Counted from the first letter of the stretch, positions 42,423 through 51,982 are shown. The stretch: DNA of 64,000 nucleotides from Acidobacteriaceae bacterium (GCA_003165795.1 PMWW01000201.1:1-64000), one strand, 5' to 3'. A program made the numbers and translations. The notes: generated from the sequence alone by a model not told the origin.

Positions 42423-43178
42423 ATGGCAAATACCCTCGATCAACTGGTCGAACAAGTACGCGAGAACCGCATCTGGCGCTCCATCTTTCGCAGCGGAACC
42501 GGCGCGAGCAATCTGCATCGCGCGTTGTTCGTGCAGCAGAATGTCTTCCTTCACCTTTTTTCGGTCAAGGCGCGCAAACGCACCGTGGGATTCAGCGCCA
42601 CGTGGTACCTGGGCGCACTGACGTTCGGCACATTCCTGATTCTTGTGATTACCGGCATTCTGCTGATGCTCTACTACCATCCGTCGGTCCCGCAGGCCTA
42701 CGCCGACATGAAGGACCTGCAGTTTGTGGTTTCCTCCGGAGTATTCCTGCGCAACCTGCATCGCTGGTCGGCCCACGCCATGGTTTTCCTGGTATTCGCC
42801 CACATGTTCAAGGTGTTCTATCGCGGAGCTTACCGGCCACCACGGGAGTTCAACTGGGTCATTGGGGTGGTGCTGCTTCTGGTGACGCTTCTGCTGAGCT
42901 ACACCGGCTACCTGTTGCCCTGGGACCAGCTTGCCTACTGGGCCGTAACCGTTGGTAGCAATATCGCATCGGCAGTTCCTGTTATGGGGAGCAAGATCCG
43001 CTTCCTGATGCTGGGTGGAACAGCCGTCAACGCGAACGCGTTACTGCGCTTCTATGTTCTGCACTGTGTGATCCTGCCATTTACGGCGACTCTCTTGGTC
43101 GCCATCCATTTCTGGCGCATTCGTAAGGACGGCGGAATTTATGCCGGCGAACCTGCAACCAAGGGAAAGAGCGAATGA
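42423..43178 (+). CDS. Cytochrome b, N-terminal (b6-type) subunit
   Basis: The product has 251 residues, starting at ATG 42423. Four to five membrane helices carry the two haem-b pairs: His 113 and 127 in [16 protein letters not shown], and His 214 and 229 in [17 protein letters not shown]. The second pair is 15 residues apart, as in plastid b6; 14 is the spacing in mitochondrial cytochrome b. [20 protein letters not shown] is the conserved Qo-side loop. The gene overlaps the next one by four bases (ATGA). With it, it forms a split cytochrome b. Confidence 0.93.
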   Translation: MANTLDQLVEQVRENRIWRSIFRSGTGASNLHRALFVQQNVFLHLFSVKARKRTVGFSATWYLGALTFGTFLILVITGILLMLYYHPSVPQAYADMKDLQFVVSSGVFLRNLHRWSAHAMVFLVFAHMFKVFYRGAYRPPREFNWVIGVVLLLVTLLLSYTGYLLPWDQLAYWAVTVGSNIASAVPVMGSKIRFLMLGGTAVNANALLRFYVLHCVILPFTATLLVAIHFWRIRKDGGIYAGEPATKGKSE

Positions 43179-43879
43179 GCGATCCCAAAGATTTCGTTGC
43201 CGTTCTCGACTCCGATGCGCGAAGAACGCCGCGGCGGATTGCCTTCATCACCAAGCGCACCTCACCGCAGGTGCGCGTCAAAGATGAAGATCGGGTGATG
43301 ACTTATCCGGAAGTTTTTTTTCGGGCCGCGGTCGCCATCGAAGTGCTCGCCATTGCGCTGGTCGTCATATCGCTGCGGTGGAACGCACCCCTCGAAGAAC
43401 TCGCCAATCCAATGCACACGCCCAATCCGGCGAAGGCACCCTGGTACTTTCTCGGATTGCAGGAGTTGTTGCATTATTTCCCGCCAGTTGTTGCGGGCGT
43501 TCTGATACCCGGCCTGGTGGTCATGGCTCTCATCATCATTCCGTACTTCAACATTAACGTGGAAGCCGAAGGCCTGTGGCTGCGCAACCGGTCCAGACGT
43601 CTGCGGATCTTCGGCCTTGTGGTCGTAGTCTTCTGTATTTTCCTGGCAGTGTTCGATGTCTGGGTCGCCCTGGCTCCGACCATCATCGTCGCGGCATTCA
43701 TGTTACTGGCAGCTCGAACCGATCCTCAGACGGCCCAGGGATTCCAGCAATGGCTCGTACGAAAGCCGCTCTCCTTCTGGATCATGACCTGGTTCCTGGT
43801 TGAGCTTTTTGTACTGACCGCCATCGGAACCTTCTTCCGCGGCCCAGGATGGTCCTGGGTCTTACCTTGGAGGGCCTGA
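43175..43879 (+). CDS. Cytochrome b, C-terminal (subunit IV-like) subunit
   Basis: The product has 234 residues. An N-terminal cytoplasmic part of about 40 residues is followed by four hydrophobic segments. [20 protein letters not shown] includes APWYF at the place of the PEWY motif of the quinol-oxidising site; the Glu is replaced by Pro-preceding Ala/Pro, as seen in some bacterial split complexes. [20 protein letters not shown] corresponds to helix F. The gene starts inside the previous stop codon (ATGA). An extra membrane pair at the end ([20 protein letters not shown]) is longer than the plant subunit IV. Confidence 0.9.
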   Translation: MSDPKDFVAVLDSDARRTPRRIAFITKRTSPQVRVKDEDRVMTYPEVFFRAAVAIEVLAIALVVISLRWNAPLEELANPMHTPNPAKAPWYFLGLQELLHYFPPVVAGVLIPGLVVMALIIIPYFNINVEAEGLWLRNRSRRLRIFGLVVVVFCIFLAVFDVWVALAPTIIVAAFMLLAARTDPQTAQGFQQWLVRKPLSFWIMTWFLVELFVLTAIGTFFRGPGWSWVLPWRA

Positions 43880-43885
43880 GCGACG

Positions 43886-45937
43886 ATGAAGAACCAACTG
43901 AAGGCCGTGTGGCAGTTCTTTTTCGGCGACAGCGCTCGCGCTTTCGGCTCGGTGAGCCTCATCCTGCTTGTGCTGCTCGCCATTTCGCCAGCCAAGAATC
44001 ACTTTAGTCAGTGGCGTCATTATCAGAAACAATATTTGCATCTCATCCGTGGACGCGCTGATGCTGTCACCTTGGAGCGCCACTTCCAGGGCGGCATTCA
44101 GCAGATCTGGATTCCCGAGCAGCAAGTGACCGACCGCTGCACCACTTGCCATCTCGGGCTTAAGGAAGCAAGCCTCGCCGATGTCAGCGCGGTGGCGTTT
44201 CGCAAGCATCCGGTCGTTCCGCACTCGCTGACTGAATTTGGCTGCACCACTTGCCATCGCGGACAAGGAGCGGCGACTACCGTTGAAGAGGCGCACAACA
44301 GCACCGAGCAGTGGGAACAGCCGCTGCTGCCGGCGAAGTACATCGAGGCTGGTTGCGGACAATGCCATCTGGAAAAACCGACTGCCACGCCATTCCTGAA
44401 CCAGGGTCGCGACCTCATTTCCAGCAACGGTTGCACGCATTGCCACACCATCAAGCGGGGTGACGGCACATACATCCTCCCCGACGATGATCCTCCATCG
44501 CTGAAACATATTGCCGACAAGACGACCCGCGAATGGATCTATGCCTGGATCAAAGATCCCCAAGCTTATGCCGGCACGGCGACTATGCCGAATTATCACT
44601 TGCGTGATGACGACGCCCGTGACATATCGGCGTTCGTGATTTCGCAGAGCACGGCCCTGCAGCCGCCCATCCAGCCAGGGCAAACCGACACCAAGCCGGC
44701 AGAAGATCCGGCCGCGGGGACTTCGCTTTACGGGCAATCTTTCTGCGCGTCGTGTCACGCCATGCAAAATGCTGCTGGAATCCTCGTCGGAGGGAACGTC
44801 GGACCGGAGCTCACGGGCATCGGCACCAAGGCAAAACCGGAATGGCTGCAGGACTGGGTGGCCAATCCCAACCATTACGATCCGGGCACGATGATGCCGC
44901 ATTACCGTTTTGATGCCACTCAAGTGGCCACACTGGCTGGCTTCCTGGAGTCGAAGACGGAACCGGACCTCGTGGCCAATGTGCATCTCGATCCTGCCAC
45001 TTCCCCGCAAATTGAGCACGGCAAGAAGCTGGTGGTGGAGAATGGCTGTGCCAGTTGTCACGAGATCAATGGCATCAAGAAACCGGAAAACTTTGCGCCT
45101 GAGCTGAGCCGCATCGGCAGCAAGCCACTCTCGCAACTGCTGTTCGTGGAAGGTGTCGAACACACGCTTCCCGGCTACGTAGCTGCGAAAGTGCGCAGCC
45201 CGCGCGCCTTCGGTCCTTCGCTGAAGATGCCGCAATTCAACCTAACGCCGCTGCAAATCGATGCGATCACCACCGCCTTGCTGGCGCAAACCGACCGGTC
45301 GCAAACCCAGCCTCCTGCCATGCGCATTGCCTCAGTCCAGCAGACGAAGTATGAGCCTGCGGGGCACGCTGGGCAGCTTATGGGCGACCTCCGTTGCTTA
45401 ACTTGTCACGTGATCAACGGCCACGGTGGGGACATGGCCCCCGATCTCACTTGGGAAGGCACCGCCGTGCAGAGGGAATGGCTGACGCAGTTCCTGAAAA
45501 ATCCGGAGACCCTGCGGCCGGCGCTGATCCGGCGTATGCCGAAGTTCAACCTTACAGATGCGGAGATCACTACTCTCGCCGATTACATGATGACGGTGTA
45601 TCAGACGCCGCAGTTTGATCGCGATTCGCTGCCCGTATCAGAGTTCTCACCAGCCGTGGTGGAGCAAGGGCGGCAGCTCTTTTACTCGAAATTTGCCTGC
45701 CAATCTTGCCACATTGCTGATTATGCGAAAGACAAGGGCTACATTGGTCCGGCACTCGCTGGCACCGGGAAGCGCTTCTATGCCGCTTGGATTTATCACT
45801 GGCTTCAGGACCCGCAGTCCCTGCGGCCAGGGACGATTGAACCCAACCAGCACATGACCGACGACGAAGCGCGCTCGTTGACCGCGTTCCTGATGTCGCT
45901 CAACGCCACCGGTTCCAAGGAGGCGACGAAGAAATGA
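43886..45937 (+). CDS. Eight-haem cytochrome c
   Basis: The product has 683 residues, six bases after the cytochrome b C-terminal gene. An uncleaved N-terminal membrane anchor (SVSLILLVLLAI, residues about 23-36) precedes eight CxxCH sites: CTTCHLG, CTTCHRG, CGQCHLE, CTHCHTI, CASCHAM, CASCHEI, CLTCHVI and CQSCHIA. The second half is built of repeated single-haem cytochrome c domains with distal Met segments (TMMPHYRFD, LKMPQFNL, RRMPKFNL), suggesting four to five fused class I domains. It replaces cytochrome f or c1 as the electron exit of the complex. Its stop overlaps the next ATG (45934). Confidence 0.9.
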   Translation: MKNQLKAVWQFFFGDSARAFGSVSLILLVLLAISPAKNHFSQWRHYQKQYLHLIRGRADAVTLERHFQGGIQQIWIPEQQVTDRCTTCHLGLKEASLADVSAVAFRKHPVVPHSLTEFGCTTCHRGQGAATTVEEAHNSTEQWEQPLLPAKYIEAGCGQCHLEKPTATPFLNQGRDLISSNGCTHCHTIKRGDGTYILPDDDPPSLKHIADKTTREWIYAWIKDPQAYAGTATMPNYHLRDDDARDISAFVISQSTALQPPIQPGQTDTKPAEDPAAGTSLYGQSFCASCHAMQNAAGILVGGNVGPELTGIGTKAKPEWLQDWVANPNHYDPGTMMPHYRFDATQVATLAGFLESKTEPDLVANVHLDPATSPQIEHGKKLVVENGCASCHEINGIKKPENFAPELSRIGSKPLSQLLFVEGVEHTLPGYVAAKVRSPRAFGPSLKMPQFNLTPLQIDAITTALLAQTDRSQTQPPAMRIASVQQTKYEPAGHAGQLMGDLRCLTCHVINGHGGDMAPDLTWEGTAVQREWLTQFLKNPETLRPALIRRMPKFNLTDAEITTLADYMMTVYQTPQFDRDSLPVSEFSPAVVEQGRQLFYSKFACQSCHIADYAKDKGYIGPALAGTGKRFYAAWIYHWLQDPQSLRPGTIEPNQHMTDDEARSLTAFLMSLNATGSKEATKK

Positions 45938-46665
45938 AACGCGCTCTCCTCGCTATTTGCACACTGATGCTGGTGACCGGTGGCTGCTCGCACAAGAGCA
46001 AGCCGCAGCCCGCCTCTATTCAGCCCATCGCCAATGGAACCGCAATCGTCGAGTCCAGCGGCGGCAAGCAGATCGGCTATATCGGAATGCCGCTGGACCA
46101 ACCGGTCGTCGTGCAAGTGAACGGCGCTTCCGGAAGCGGGGTTGCCGGAGCAGCCGTGAACTTCAGCGGACCAACGGGGGTCACCTTTACTCCAGCCTCA
46201 GCATTGACTGACTCCAGCGGACAGGTCACCAGCACGGTCTCGCTTGGCCAGCAAGCCGGGCGATACAAAATCGTTGCCAGCACGCCGGATGCATCTGGCA
46301 AGAAGCTCGAACTTCCGCTGGACGAAATCGCGCTCGGCTATCAGCAAACGCTGGGAGCGCAGCTCAACGGGCAGTACTGCATTCGCTGTCACGATCCGGA
46401 ATCGACACCGCTGAGAGTGTCGAACATGGACAACCTGTCGGTGAAGCCGCATCCTTTTACCGAGGGTGATACGCTCAACAAGATCAGCGACGCGGACCTG
46501 ATTGCCATCATCAGCCACGGCGGTCCGGCGTTGAACAAATCGGCCGAGATGCCGCCTTGGGGATACACGCTTTCCAAAAGCGATATAGCTGCGCTGGTGT
46601 CATACATCCGCGCTGTAGCCGATCCGCCCTATGAAAGTGGAGGGTTGGTGTATGCCCAGAAATGA
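45934..46665 (+). CDS. Monohaem cytochrome c lipoprotein with Ig-like domain
   Basis: The product has 243 residues. The lipobox is LMLVTGGCS, so the protein is probably lipid-anchored. Residues about 45-135 form a Big_1-like domain (GMPLDQPVVVQVNGASGSGV, AAVNFSGPTGVTF, DSSGQVTSTVSLG). The C-terminal 110 residues have one haem site (CIRCHDPES) and a likely distal Met in SAEMPPWGY. The start overlaps the eight-haem gene. It may accept electrons from that protein, or scaffold it. Confidence 0.82.
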   Translation: MKRALLAICTLMLVTGGCSHKSKPQPASIQPIANGTAIVESSGGKQIGYIGMPLDQPVVVQVNGASGSGVAGAAVNFSGPTGVTFTPASALTDSSGQVTSTVSLGQQAGRYKIVASTPDASGKKLELPLDEIALGYQQTLGAQLNGQYCIRCHDPESTPLRVSNMDNLSVKPHPFTEGDTLNKISDADLIAIISHGGPALNKSAEMPPWGYTLSKSDIAALVSYIRAVADPPYESGGLVYAQK

Positions 46666-46710
46666 GTTTGCCACCCGAACTACCTCTTTGCGGGAGTACA
46701 GGTTGCTGTT

Positions 46711-47973
46711 ATGAAGTTGTCGCAAAGCATTGCGGTTCTGATGGCAGCGTTGGCAGCGATTGCGCCTGTGCGCGCCCAGGTTATGACACCGGTGGAGTTG
46801 CCTGACCCCAAGGCGCAGCACCTGCAGCAAATCCACCTTAGAACCTTAATGGAGATCGGCACCGAAATTGAAGCCCATCAGTTTCCTTATCCCTTTTACT
46901 TCAGCCGCGTTCTCGACGTCGACCTTCCCAAGATGCAGCTCGCCGATCAGCGCTCGATCCGCTTCGACTTTTATAAAGGTCAAACCGTGCTGGAGATCAC
47001 TGGCAACTACTACGCAGCCTACTCCGCGGACCGAATGGATTCCTACGCGCGATTGAAGGAAACTTTCCAGCAGGTAATCATGCCGTTGCTGCAAGTAGAG
47101 GTCCCGCGCTTCCCGGATGATTCTGAGTTCTCCGCTTTTGCCATCGAGGTATCGCATCACGTTCGGCAGAAGATGATGGGCGTCAGCTCCGAGGTGCCCG
47201 AAAACGTCACTATCATTATTCCGGTTGCCGTGGCTCAGAAACTCGTAGAGGCGAAGAGCGACGATCAGAAGCAGGCGGCCGTTTTGGAGGCGAAAATCTT
47301 TCTGAATGGGCAGCCCTTTTCTCTGTGGCTGCAGGAGGGCGCGCCCACGGAGGAATGGAAGGAAAGAAATCCTCCAGATTCTGCCAAGAAACCAGCCGTC
47401 AGCGAAACCGCTGCTGTAGCCTCAACTCCCGGGACACCAACGAGCCCGTCCGTCTCCGCCAGCTTGATGAAGACCTCGCCGACGCCCATGCGGATCTTCA
47501 CCCAGGAGTCGTTATCCAACCTGCAGCGGCAGAACGATGATGCAGTCACCCGGATGACCAAGGACCTCGACAAGGAGGCCCACTTCTTGCCCTATGCGCC
47601 GCCCAGCTTCATTGGATTTCGCCAAGGTGCGTACTTGCAACTCTCGATCTCCACCCGGCTGGACGCAGCTGCCGCCACCTCACGTTACAAGCTGGCAGCG
47701 CTGGCTTTCGACGAACATGTGTCTCATCTGGTGCGGCCGTTGCTGGCCTACTTCCCGCAAGATCCGGATTTCGATGGAGTCGACTTCAGCAGTATGATCC
47801 ACGTGGCCGATGGCTCCAGCCCGTTGGCGGTTGAGTTCTTCTTTCCCTTCCGGATGATGCGCTGCTTCGCCACCTATGATTGCACCGGCCAGCAACTGCT
47901 CGACTCCGGAACCGTGGTAATTAACGGAGAGCGTTCTGCCCTGGACCTCCAAGTCGCGGAGGGCAAGAACTAA
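46711..47973 (+). CDS. Exported protein of unknown function in the cytochrome operon
   Basis: The product has 420 residues with a signal peptide (SIAVLMAALAAIAPVRAQ). Two similar halves flank a Pro/Ser/Thr linker at about residues 220-265. Each half has an alpha/beta pattern with segments such as QVIMPLLQVEVPRFPDDSEF and HLVRPLLAYFPQDPDFDGVD, both followed by FxxFAIEVSHH- or VDFSSMIHV-like strands, which suggests an internal duplication. No haem or metal motif is present. It follows the lipoprotein gene by 45 bases, so it is likely part of the operon, perhaps as an assembly or accessory factor. I do not recognise the family. Confidence 0.6.
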   Translation: MKLSQSIAVLMAALAAIAPVRAQVMTPVELPDPKAQHLQQIHLRTLMEIGTEIEAHQFPYPFYFSRVLDVDLPKMQLADQRSIRFDFYKGQTVLEITGNYYAAYSADRMDSYARLKETFQQVIMPLLQVEVPRFPDDSEFSAFAIEVSHHVRQKMMGVSSEVPENVTIIIPVAVAQKLVEAKSDDQKQAAVLEAKIFLNGQPFSLWLQEGAPTEEWKERNPPDSAKKPAVSETAAVASTPGTPTSPSVSASLMKTSPTPMRIFTQESLSNLQRQNDDAVTRMTKDLDKEAHFLPYAPPSFIGFRQGAYLQLSISTRLDAAAATSRYKLAALAFDEHVSHLVRPLLAYFPQDPDFDGVDFSSMIHVADGSSPLAVEFFFPFRMMRCFATYDCTGQQLLDSGTVVINGERSALDLQVAEGKN

Positions 47974-48344
47974 ACCCTTTCTGCTTTACCACCCAGGCTA
48001 TTACTTCAATAGCAAGTGCTTGTTGGCCTGCGGACAGAGATTCATGTGATGCAGCCGGGCAGATAGAGCCATAAACGCAGCGAGCAAGCGCACAAGCTCC
48101 GAGGCTATAGACCGGCTCCTTGATGAAAGCACAAGGCGTATTAGCGAGATGTAACGTGCGTCACCAGGTCGCGTGCGACCGAAAGCTCATTCGATTGAAA
48201 TCCTCCTCGAGAATCGGAGGGCCATACCGAGAGATCTTGCGCAGTAGGAACTTCGCCTTTCTTCCTCTAAACTACTAACGTCCTCAAGTTTCCGCCTGTC
48301 GCGAACCGGCAAAGCCTCATCCAAGCCATGAGGAGAGAGAATTG
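47974..48344. other. Intergenic region upstream of glgB
   Basis: No gene is seen in these 371 bases. Near 48317-48336, CCTCAT pairs with ATGAGG, which overlaps the GAGG ribosome-binding site of glgB and could mask it. A short hairpin GGTCGCGTGCGACC lies at about 48168-48181. Confidence 0.35.
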
Positions 48345-50261
48345 ATGGCACCCTTGGCGTCTCAGGAACAGAGTTCCACCTTGCTCACCGCGTACGACCT
48401 GCACCTTTTCAACGAAGGCACACACAACCGCCTATTCGAGAAGTTTGGCGCGCATGTGATCGAGTTCGACGGCAAGCGCGGCACCTATTTCGTGGTGTGG
48501 GCGCCCAACGCGGAGCGCATCTCGGTGATTGGCGCCTTCAACGGCTGGAATCCCGATTCTCATCCCATGAATCCGCGGGCCAGCTCCGGCGTGTGGGAGG
48601 CGTTTGTCCCCGGACTGGGCCATGGGGCGGTCTACAAATATCACCTGCGCTCGAGCTATCACATGTACGAGGTCGACAAGGCTGACCCCTACGGTTATTA
48701 CAACGAGGTCCCACCGCGCACGGCATCGATCGTGTGGGAACTGGATTATCAGTGGAACGACAACGAGTGGTTGCGGACGCGCCATGATCGCAACAAGTCT
48801 GACGCTCCCATCTCGACCTACGAAGTGCATCTGGGATCGTGGATGCGCGTGCCGGAAGAAGGCAATCGCTCGCTGAGTTACCGCGAGCTCGCGCCCAAGC
48901 TGGCCGACTACGTGAACGACATGGGATTCACTCACGTCGAACTGCTGCCGGTGATGGAGCATCCGTTCTTCGGCTCGTGGGGATACCAAATCACCGGCTA
49001 CTACGCTCCCAGCGCGCGCTTCGGAACGCCGCAAGACTTCATGTACCTGGTCGATTATCTGCACCAACACAACATCGGTGTCATCCTGGACTGGGTGCCA
49101 TCGCATTTTCCTAACGACGAACATGGGCTGGCCTACTTCGACGGCACGCACTTGTACGAACATGCCGATCCGCGCAAGGGTTTTCATCCCGACTGGAAGT
49201 CGTCGATCTTCAACTATGATCGCACCGAAGTGCGCGGCTTCCTGATTAGCAACGCCATTTTCTGGCTCGACCGCTACCACGCCGACGGGCTGCGCATGGA
49301 TGCCATCGCTTCCATGCTCTACCTGGATTACTCGCGCAAGCCGGGCGAGTGGATTCCCAACCAGTTTGGCGGACGCGAGAATCTGGGTGCGGTGTCGTTT
49401 CTGAAGGAGGTAAATAAGGAAGCCTACGAGGCGTTTCCCGATATCCAGACGATTGCCGAGGAATCCACCGCGTGGCCGATGGTGTCGCGGCCAACCTACA
49501 TCGGCGGGCTGGGCTTTGGCATGAAGTGGGACATGGGATGGATGCACGACACCCTGCTCTACTTCTCGAAGGACGCCATCCACCGCAAGTATCACCACAA
49601 CAAGCTGACCTTCCGCGGACTGTATGCCTTCACGGAAAATTTTGTGCTGCCGTTGTCGCACGACGAAGTGGTGCACGGCAAAGGTTCGCTGTACAGCAAA
49701 ATGGCGGGAGACGAGTGGCAGAAGTGTGCCAATTTGCGCCTCCTGTTCGGGTACATGTTTACTCAGCCCGGCAAGAAGCTGCTATTCATGGGCGACGAGA
49801 TTGCCCAATGGAGCGAGTGGAACCACGATGGCAGCGTCGACTGGAGCGCGCTCGGCTACGCCGCTCATCAGGGAGTGCAAAGCTGGGTGCGCGACCTCAA
49901 CAAGTTCTATCGCGACGAGGCGGCGCTTTATGAAAGCGATTTCAGCCCCGCAAGCTGGCGTTGGATTGACGCCGACGACTCCGACCACAGCGTGCTGACC
50001 TATCTGCGCTTGGGAAAGGACCCGTCGGCACCGCTGGTGATGGCCTGTAACTTTACTCCGGTGCCGCGGCGAGGCTACCGCGTCGGCGTGCCGCACGAAG
50101 GACATTGGCGCGAAGTACTCAACAGCAACGCCGCGATCTATGGCGGTACCGACGCCGGGAACTTCGGCGGACGCAATAGTGAAGAAATTTCCACCCACGG
50201 CTATGAGCATTCGCTGCTGCTGGATCTGCCGCCGCTGGCCATGGTGGTGTTTAAGCAGTAG
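48345..50261 (+). CDS. glgB: 1,4-alpha-glucan branching enzyme
   Basis: The product has 638 residues from the ATG at 48345; GAGGAGAGAG lies upstream. An N-terminal CBM48 domain (YFVVWAPNAERISVIGAFNG, then W) is followed by the GH13 barrel: HVELLPVMEHPFFGSWGYQI, VILDWVPSHFPNDEHG, GLRMDAIASMLYLDYSR with nucleophile Asp, TIAEESTAWP with acid/base Glu, and LPLSHDEVVHGKGSL with the third acid. GCHQ-like spacing and the C-terminal sandwich agree with GlgB. It transfers alpha-1,4 chains into alpha-1,6 branches of glycogen. No other glg gene is in the window. Confidence 0.95.
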   Translation: MAPLASQEQSSTLLTAYDLHLFNEGTHNRLFEKFGAHVIEFDGKRGTYFVVWAPNAERISVIGAFNGWNPDSHPMNPRASSGVWEAFVPGLGHGAVYKYHLRSSYHMYEVDKADPYGYYNEVPPRTASIVWELDYQWNDNEWLRTRHDRNKSDAPISTYEVHLGSWMRVPEEGNRSLSYRELAPKLADYVNDMGFTHVELLPVMEHPFFGSWGYQITGYYAPSARFGTPQDFMYLVDYLHQHNIGVILDWVPSHFPNDEHGLAYFDGTHLYEHADPRKGFHPDWKSSIFNYDRTEVRGFLISNAIFWLDRYHADGLRMDAIASMLYLDYSRKPGEWIPNQFGGRENLGAVSFLKEVNKEAYEAFPDIQTIAEESTAWPMVSRPTYIGGLGFGMKWDMGWMHDTLLYFSKDAIHRKYHHNKLTFRGLYAFTENFVLPLSHDEVVHGKGSLYSKMAGDEWQKCANLRLLFGYMFTQPGKKLLFMGDEIAQWSEWNHDGSVDWSALGYAAHQGVQSWVRDLNKFYRDEAALYESDFSPASWRWIDADDSDHSVLTYLRLGKDPSAPLVMACNFTPVPRRGYRVGVPHEGHWREVLNSNAAIYGGTDAGNFGGRNSEEISTHGYEHSLLLDLPPLAMVVFKQ

Positions 50262-50290
50262 CGGTTTGGGCCGGGCATATTGGCCAATCA

Positions 50291-51031
50291 CTATCCACTA
50301 ATCACTGCCTGATAGATCACGAACTGGTGGGTTCGCCCGAGCGGGTGCAACCAACTCTGCGCGGCGAGAATGTCGTCGTGTACCGGATTGTGATAGATGA
50401 CATACACCGGGCGAGGTGCGGCCAGCACGGAGCTGCGTAGATTGTTCAGCACATCCCGCCACACGTGCCGGGGAAAAGGATTGAAGAGATAGAGCACGGT
50501 AGGTTCGGGCGGGAATTCGAAGCGGCGGGCATCACCCGTATGCGCTTTAATATTGAAGCACTTCTGCTGACCGCTGCGGTAACGCGCGACGTTGTGTTGG
50601 GCAATCGAGTTCAGTTCGTCCAGAAGTTCCACGCCGACAATGCGGCGAAAGGGATAGCTGGATGCCATCAGCAGAGTTCGTCCCTTGCCGGAACCAAGAT
50701 CGATGTACGTGAAGCCATCGACGGCGACGGGGAGCGAAGCGAGAATTTCGACAAACCGGGCCGGCTCGGAAGGCTGATATTGCCCGCCGGAGAGCCACTC
50801 GCGAAGGCGCGTTCGCAGCGAAACCGTCGCCCAGGTCGTATCGACGCTGTGTTCGAAGTCGTAGTCAATGTCGCCGTAGCGCGACTTGCGACGAGCGGGC
50901 GTGAGATCGCGCAACAGATCGCCGAACTCGCGCGCATAGTAGCGCAAGCTGCCGGCGACGCCCCGGTGGCGAAAGGAATCGCGCAGCCAGGTAAAGACAC
51001 CGTCCGAGTGGGAAGTCCGGTGGCCAGGCAC
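50291..51031 (-). CDS. SAM-dependent methyltransferase
   Basis: The product has 246 residues, beginning with a GTG at 51031. The class I motif I is YIDLGSGKGRTLLMASSYPF, with IVGVELLDELNSIAQHN giving the acidic loop of motif II and TVLYLFNPFPRHVWRDVLNN at motif IV. Such proteins are often annotated as class I methyltransferases of unknown substrate. The N-terminal 90 residues are basic and could recognise a partner. It converges with glgB, 29 bases apart. Confidence 0.75.
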   Translation of the reverse strand: MPGHRTSHSDGVFTWLRDSFRHRGVAGSLRYYAREFGDLLRDLTPARRKSRYGDIDYDFEHSVDTTWATVSLRTRLREWLSGGQYQPSEPARFVEILASLPVAVDGFTYIDLGSGKGRTLLMASSYPFRRIVGVELLDELNSIAQHNVARYRSGQQKCFNIKAHTGDARRFEFPPEPTVLYLFNPFPRHVWRDVLNNLRSSVLAAPRPVYVIYHNPVHDDILAAQSWLHPLGRTHQFVIYQAVISG

Positions 51032-51104
51032 AATAAGGATGGTAAACGGGTAGCGAGGCCGCTGAAAGGTCGGCAGAGAGATTTCTAGCTGGCTGAACCC
51101 TCGA

Positions 51105-51148
51105 AAAGAAAAGCAGCTCCCTCACCGGCTAGTCTAAAGCGGTGAGGG
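51105..51148 (-). terminator. Probable intrinsic terminator after the pirin gene
   Basis: On the minus strand CCCTCACCG (51148-51140) and CGGTGAGGG (51127-51119) form a nine-pair stem, followed by AGCTGC and TTTTCTTTTC. The T tract begins a few bases late, so the strength is uncertain. Confidence 0.5.
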
Positions 51149-51167
51149 AGGACAAAAACAGGGGCTC

Positions 51168-51196
51168 TATCGGCGCAGCTAAAGCTGCGCCCCTTC
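51168..51196. repeat. Short palindromic intergenic repeat
   Basis: GGCGCAGC, TAAA, GCTGCGCC then CCTT. It has the same style as the palindromes at 15950-16140 (GC-rich arms around CTAAAG or CTGAAG, then CCCTT). Confidence 0.5.
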
Positions 51197-51238
51197 CAAG
51201 ACGGCCTGTAGTTTTTCAGCGGCTCGTTGCTCTTGGCG

Positions 51239-51943
51239 TTATGCCAGATCGAAGGTGAGGAATTCAGCTGCGCCGTTGCCACTTGTGCTGGCGATCCGCA
51301 ATGCTGTCTCCCCGCTGATCGCGGCACCGTCACCCTTGTCCAGCTTGGCGCCATTGACGTCGAGCTGGCCGCTAATCAACTGCACCCAGGCATGGCGGCC
51401 GGACCTTAGTTCCAGCTCCACCGACTTGCCGCTGTCGAGCAAGGAAGCGTAGACGCTGGCGTCCTGGTTGATGGTCGCCGAGTTGTCTCGCCCATCGGGT
51501 GACGCGATCAGGCGCAGCCGGTTGCGCTTTTCTTCCGCCGGGAAGCTGCGGTCCTCGTAGCTGGGGTCCAGTCCCTCGGCCTCGGGAAGAATCCATATCT
51601 GCAACAAGTGCACCGGGTCCGGGGACTGATTGACCTCGCTATGCATCACGCCGGTGCCCGCCGACATGCGCTGCACGTCGTTGCGCTTGAGGGTGGCGCC
51701 GCGTCCCATGCTGTCGCGATGGCTCAACTCACCGTCGATGATGTAGGTGAGGATCTCCATGTCGCGATGGGGGTGCATGCCGAAGCCTCGTCCCGCGCTG
51801 ACCCGGTCTTCGTTGATGACCCGCAGGTCGCGGAATCCCATGTGTTCGCGATCGTAGTAGTCGGAAAACGAAAAACTGTAATAAGTATCGAGCCAACCGT
51901 GGTTGGCGTGGCCGCGCTCTTCCGTTGGCCGGATAGTGATCAT
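51239..51943 (-). CDS. Pirin family protein
   Basis: The product has 234 residues. The bicupin fold is shown by DRVSAGRGFGMHPHRDMEIL with metal-binding HPHRD, QRMSAGTGVMHSEVN with further His and Glu ligands, and VHLLQIWILPEAEGLDPSYE. This is the YhhW-type pirin, and some members oxidise quercetin. A candidate operator (51983-52000) centred on AACGTT lies about 40 bases upstream. A similar site precedes the MarR gene, suggesting control by that repressor, possibly in response to an aromatic or redox compound. Confidence 0.9.
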   Translation of the reverse strand: MITIRPTEERGHANHGWLDTYYSFSFSDYYDREHMGFRDLRVINEDRVSAGRGFGMHPHRDMEILTYIIDGELSHRDSMGRGATLKRNDVQRMSAGTGVMHSEVNQSPDPVHLLQIWILPEAEGLDPSYEDRSFPAEEKRNRLRLIASPDGRDNSATINQDASVYASLLDSGKSVELELRSGRHAWVQLISGQLDVNGAKLDKGDGAAISGETALRIASTSGNGAAEFLTFDLA

Positions 51944-51982
51944 GGTGAGGCCTCCTGAGTCGATGTCTCGTTATATAAGATG

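Noticed and set aside
43862-45235. 457-residue open frame antisense to the eight-haem cytochrome gene
   Set aside because: It is the shadow of haem-motif-rich codons; the plus strand has eight CxxCH motifs and good context.
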